Positions 18,155 through 19,720 of a stretch of 19,720 nt of DNA are shown in pieces. Each line of letters begins with the position of its first letter. Positions within the stretch are counted from its first letter, which is position 1. The notes beneath the pieces are model-generated. The model saw only the letters and a list, made by a program, of their open reading frames with translations. It searched no databases and was not told the DNA's origin. A program made the position numbers and the translations under genes. The stretch is taken from the NCBI GenBank assembly GCA_001931905.2, contig MSJI02000059.1:1-19720 (forward strand), in the 5' to 3' direction. The DNA is from Cladosporium sp. IMV 00045 (taxonomy: Eukaryota; Ascomycota; Dothideomycetes; Cladosporiales; Cladosporiaceae).

Positions 18155-18367
18155 AGTGACGTTGAACAGCACATCTCGAAATCGACAAGTCAATTTGTTT
18201 CTATCATGACTTTTTAAGCTAGCTGTGTTCCACTAACACTATATAGCACAGAGAGTCATAGAGGCACAGACGGGGCTGGACCACTTCGCACATGTGTTGC
18301 AGAAGGACTTGACCGGACCAACGCCTGTTGGAGACAACATTTCACCCTCATGATAGATGTTCTGGGC

Positions 18368-18965
18368 TTATGACGGACAGCCCTGGTAGTCGCTAGCGTT
18401 GCCTTCAGGGTGCTCAGCCGCAGCGCAGTACGTGTAAACGTTGTTCTCATCAACACGGTAAACCATTCTGGCAAAATATCCGAGTCAGTCAAGCGAGGTT
18501 CACATAGCTTCAACTGCAAGCAAACTTACCGGAACGGCGTCCTCTTGTTGGCGCGACTGTCCAGCCACGACACGACTTCATCCCCGTCGAGAGCAAATGG
18601 AACAGACCACAAAGTCATTCCGCCTTCAAAACTGCATCCATTTTGCAGCGGAGGCAGACTGGCTTGGTTTCTGGAGCCGAGCTTCTCGGGGTATTTCCCT
18701 TTCGCGCCTTTCTTTTCACCGCCCACTTCACCGATGACCCGGGCGAGCTCGTCTTTATCGAAGCGTTTCAATGCTGCATCGTAAGTTAATCCTCTCTTGA
18801 AGACTTGTAGCCGGAGAATGTGAGGCAGATCCTACCTCGACTGCATTGAACTCCCTCCTCTGGTAGACCGGCGATGCGGTATTTAACGTCTTTGTGCCAG
18901 ACATCAGTGTCATAGGCTGCAGCAAAAGCCAAAAGAGCGAAAAAGGCGGTCGAAGTGATATGCAT
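18368..18965 (-). CDS. Small secreted RNase T1/N1-fold protein, catalytic residues substituted (effector candidate)
   Basis: Three exons on the minus strand, 18965-18836, 18773-18530 and 18467-18368, with two 62 bp introns; 157 residues. Residues 1-17 form a signal peptide (hydrophobic AFFALLAFAAA), so secretion is expected. The mature part carries four cysteines (41, 90, 139, 155) and follows the fungal guanyl-specific RNase pattern: an N-terminal Cys, an RFDKDELARVIGE helix, YPEK at 71-74, LWSVPF at 98-103, FRMVYR at 124-129, and CAAAEHPEGN ending in QGC. Compared with RNase T1, His40 of YPHK is Glu73 and Glu58 of EFPI is Ser100, while Arg77 (Arg125) and His92 (His144) are kept. The usual general base is thus missing and activity is doubtful. 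Non-catalytic RNase-like secreted proteins are known fungal effectors (RALPH type), so a host-directed role is possible but inferred. A broken paralogue at 14375-14716 shares the first intron. A TATA-like site lies about 75 bp upstream. The gene sits between two outward-pointing transposon ends. Confidence 0.82.
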
Positions 18966-19316
18966 AATGAAAGAGTGACTTTACGTGTTTGATAGCCAAA
19001 CTACGCAAGGCTCGACAAGGCCAGAGGTCTACGGATACTTATATCTTTCTCGAAACGCAACATCCTCGAAGGCACAGGAGGCTGGATCAGACCCGCCATC
19101 CTTCTACGTTTGGCTATGAGGCCACCAAGGGTGGCTCAATTAGCTTAGGAATCGTTGAATGTGATGGGTTTGCCAATGAGGGTCCATTCTCGAAATCCTC
19201 ACGAGTTTAGGCGGGAATACAGAATCCCATCTTGACAGGACTAAGCAAAAGTTGTAGCTACGCTTTGCCGTGGTATCCGTTCGTCAGCGCGCTCAATATA
19301 ACTTAACGTTACGGTA
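18966..19316. promoter_or_regulatory. Promoter region of the RNase-fold gene, up to the transposon edge
   Basis: About 350 bp. On the minus strand a TATAAGTAT site at 19044-19036 lies about 75 bp before the ATG at 18965. No gene is seen in the rest. The transposon insertion at 19317 therefore lies roughly 350 bp upstream of the start codon, close enough to influence expression. Confidence 0.5.
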
Positions 19317-19347
19317 GGGGAAGCGGGACAGTACTAGAAGCGGGACA
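19314..19347 (+). repeat. Tandem 17 bp repeat at transposon terminus (open copy)
   Basis: Units gtaggggaagcgggaca (19314-19330) and gtactagaagcgggaca (19331-19347) match at 14 of 17 positions. They mirror the two identical units at the end of the relic element at 18121-18154. Confidence 0.7.
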
Positions 19348-19720
19348 GTCCCGCGCGCTTATCTCGCGTTATTATTCGATTTTTACGTGTCCTTTCTTCT
19401 TATTCCTTTCTTATGCCTACCTATACCGAAGATACGCTTACTACGGCCCTAACGGCCTACCGAAATAGCGAATATACCTCGATTCGAAAGTGCGCTTACG
19501 CGTTTAATATCCCTCCTTCTTCTCTCGCTTCGCGGCTCTCTAACCGAACTTCTCGCTCTAAATCGCACGAATCGCAAAAGATACTCTCGACGGCCGAAGA
19601 AGAGGCTCTCCTAAAGTCTATTACTCGATTATCGAAGTCGGGAGTCCCTATTACTCTCGCGTTAACGAGAGAACTCGCCGAAGAAATCCGTAACTCCCGC
19701 TTCCGCCTAAGCTCGACTCC
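19317..19720 (+). mobile_element. Pogo/Fot1-like DNA transposon, left end (continues past window)
   Basis: The element begins GGGGAAGCGGGACAG after a TA at 19315-19316, has a 96 nt leader, and then an open transposase frame to the window end. Alignment with the inverted copy ending at 18151 fixes the left boundary. The dinucleotide composition is extreme: by hand count about 7 CpA plus TpG against about 34 TpA and more than 40 CpG in 404 bp. The right end, the catalytic DDE region and the second terminal repeat lie outside the window. Confidence 0.82.
19413..19720 (+). CDS. Pogo/Fot1-type transposase, N-terminal part (truncated by window)
   Basis: An ATG at 19413 opens 102 codons with no stop. 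The first 50 residues (MPTYTEDTLTTALTAYRN, then IRKCAYAFNIPPSSLASRL) match the pipsqueak/psq-type helix-turn-helix that starts pogo-group transposases. The following EEEALLKSITRLSKSGVPIT and LTRELAEEIRNSRF segments match the CENP-B/Tc5-like second DNA-binding domain. These bind the terminal repeats; the DDE cut-and-paste domain should follow outside. The frame uses no Trp codon and a single CAA codon, and is very rich in Ser, Leu, Thr and Arg codons containing CG, CT or TA. Whether the full protein is intact cannot be judged here. Confidence 0.8.
   Translation, partial: MPTYTEDTLTTALTAYRNSEYTSIRKCAYAFNIPPSSLASRLSNRTSRSKSHESQKILSTAEEEALLKSITRLSKSGVPITLALTRELAEEIRNSRFRLSST

Noticed and set aside
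18792..18835. A 44 bp first intron for the RNase-fold gene, ending at AGAG before GATTAAC
   Set aside because: It keeps frame, but the 62 bp version ending at GATGCAG uses the TTAAC as branch site, matches other intron sizes here, and is mirrored in the pseudogene copy.
1..19720. CRISPR array, bacterial operon or phage elements
   Set aside because: No regularly spaced repeats, and the gene structure is that of an intron-containing fungus.

Overview
The window reads as nuclear DNA of a filamentous ascomycete (Pezizomycotina; a Dothideomycete-like plant-associated fungus would fit, but I cannot place it further). The reasons are coding regions broken by 57-67 bp GT..AG introns with CTAAC/TTAAC-like branch sites, a fungal rhodopsin-domain membrane protein, a pogo/Fot1-type transposon, a small secreted RNase-fold protein and a short TTAGGG tract. 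All exon models were built by hand from splice signals and family similarity.

Left part (1-9.6 kb). A succinate-semialdehyde dehydrogenase-like gene runs off the left edge on the minus strand. It is divergent from an intact haloacid-dehalogenase-type gene. Next come an intact FAD-dependent oxidoreductase (2991-4527, +), a 3' scrap of a thioredoxin gene (-), a carboxylesterase pseudogene with nonsense codons (-), an intact SAT4/PTH11-type rhodopsin-domain membrane protein (7433-8744, +) and an intact but atypical thioredoxin (9161-9598, -). Two separated stretches are old copies of one segment: 2696-2800 plus 4431-4884, and 8769-9360. Copy A kept the oxidoreductase and lost the thioredoxin. 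Copy B kept the thioredoxin and lost the oxidoreductase through a deletion of about 1.63 kb, so the paralogous genes were lost reciprocally.

Middle (9.6-14 kb). A gene-poor 1.6 kb stretch holds a possible relic of a Zn2Cys6 regulator. It precedes a large intronless alkyl sulfatase of the metallo-beta-lactamase fold (11228-13135, +), plausibly of bacterial origin. A cysteine-rich, Ser/acidic-rich protein with a hydrophobic tail follows (13389-13931, -).

Right part (14-19.7 kb). A broken copy of a small secreted RNase T1/N1-fold protein (about 14375-14716, -) and a membrane-protein pseudogene with two nonsense codons and a frameshift (14808-16678, -) lie left of a 1.2 kb empty stretch. The intact RNase-fold gene follows (18368-18965, -). 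It keeps the fold landmarks but has Glu and Ser where the catalytic His40 and Glu58 of RNase T1 should be. It sits between the 5' ends of two pogo-like transposon copies that point away from each other: a decayed one (about 17890-18151) and one whose transposase frame is open to the window edge (19317-19720). The open copy has almost no CpA or TpG dinucleotides although its frame is intact.

Overall this is an accessory, rapidly turning-over region: metabolic genes, partial duplications, several fresh-looking pseudogenes and transposon ends around a candidate secreted effector. I see no operon-like pathway joining all the genes.
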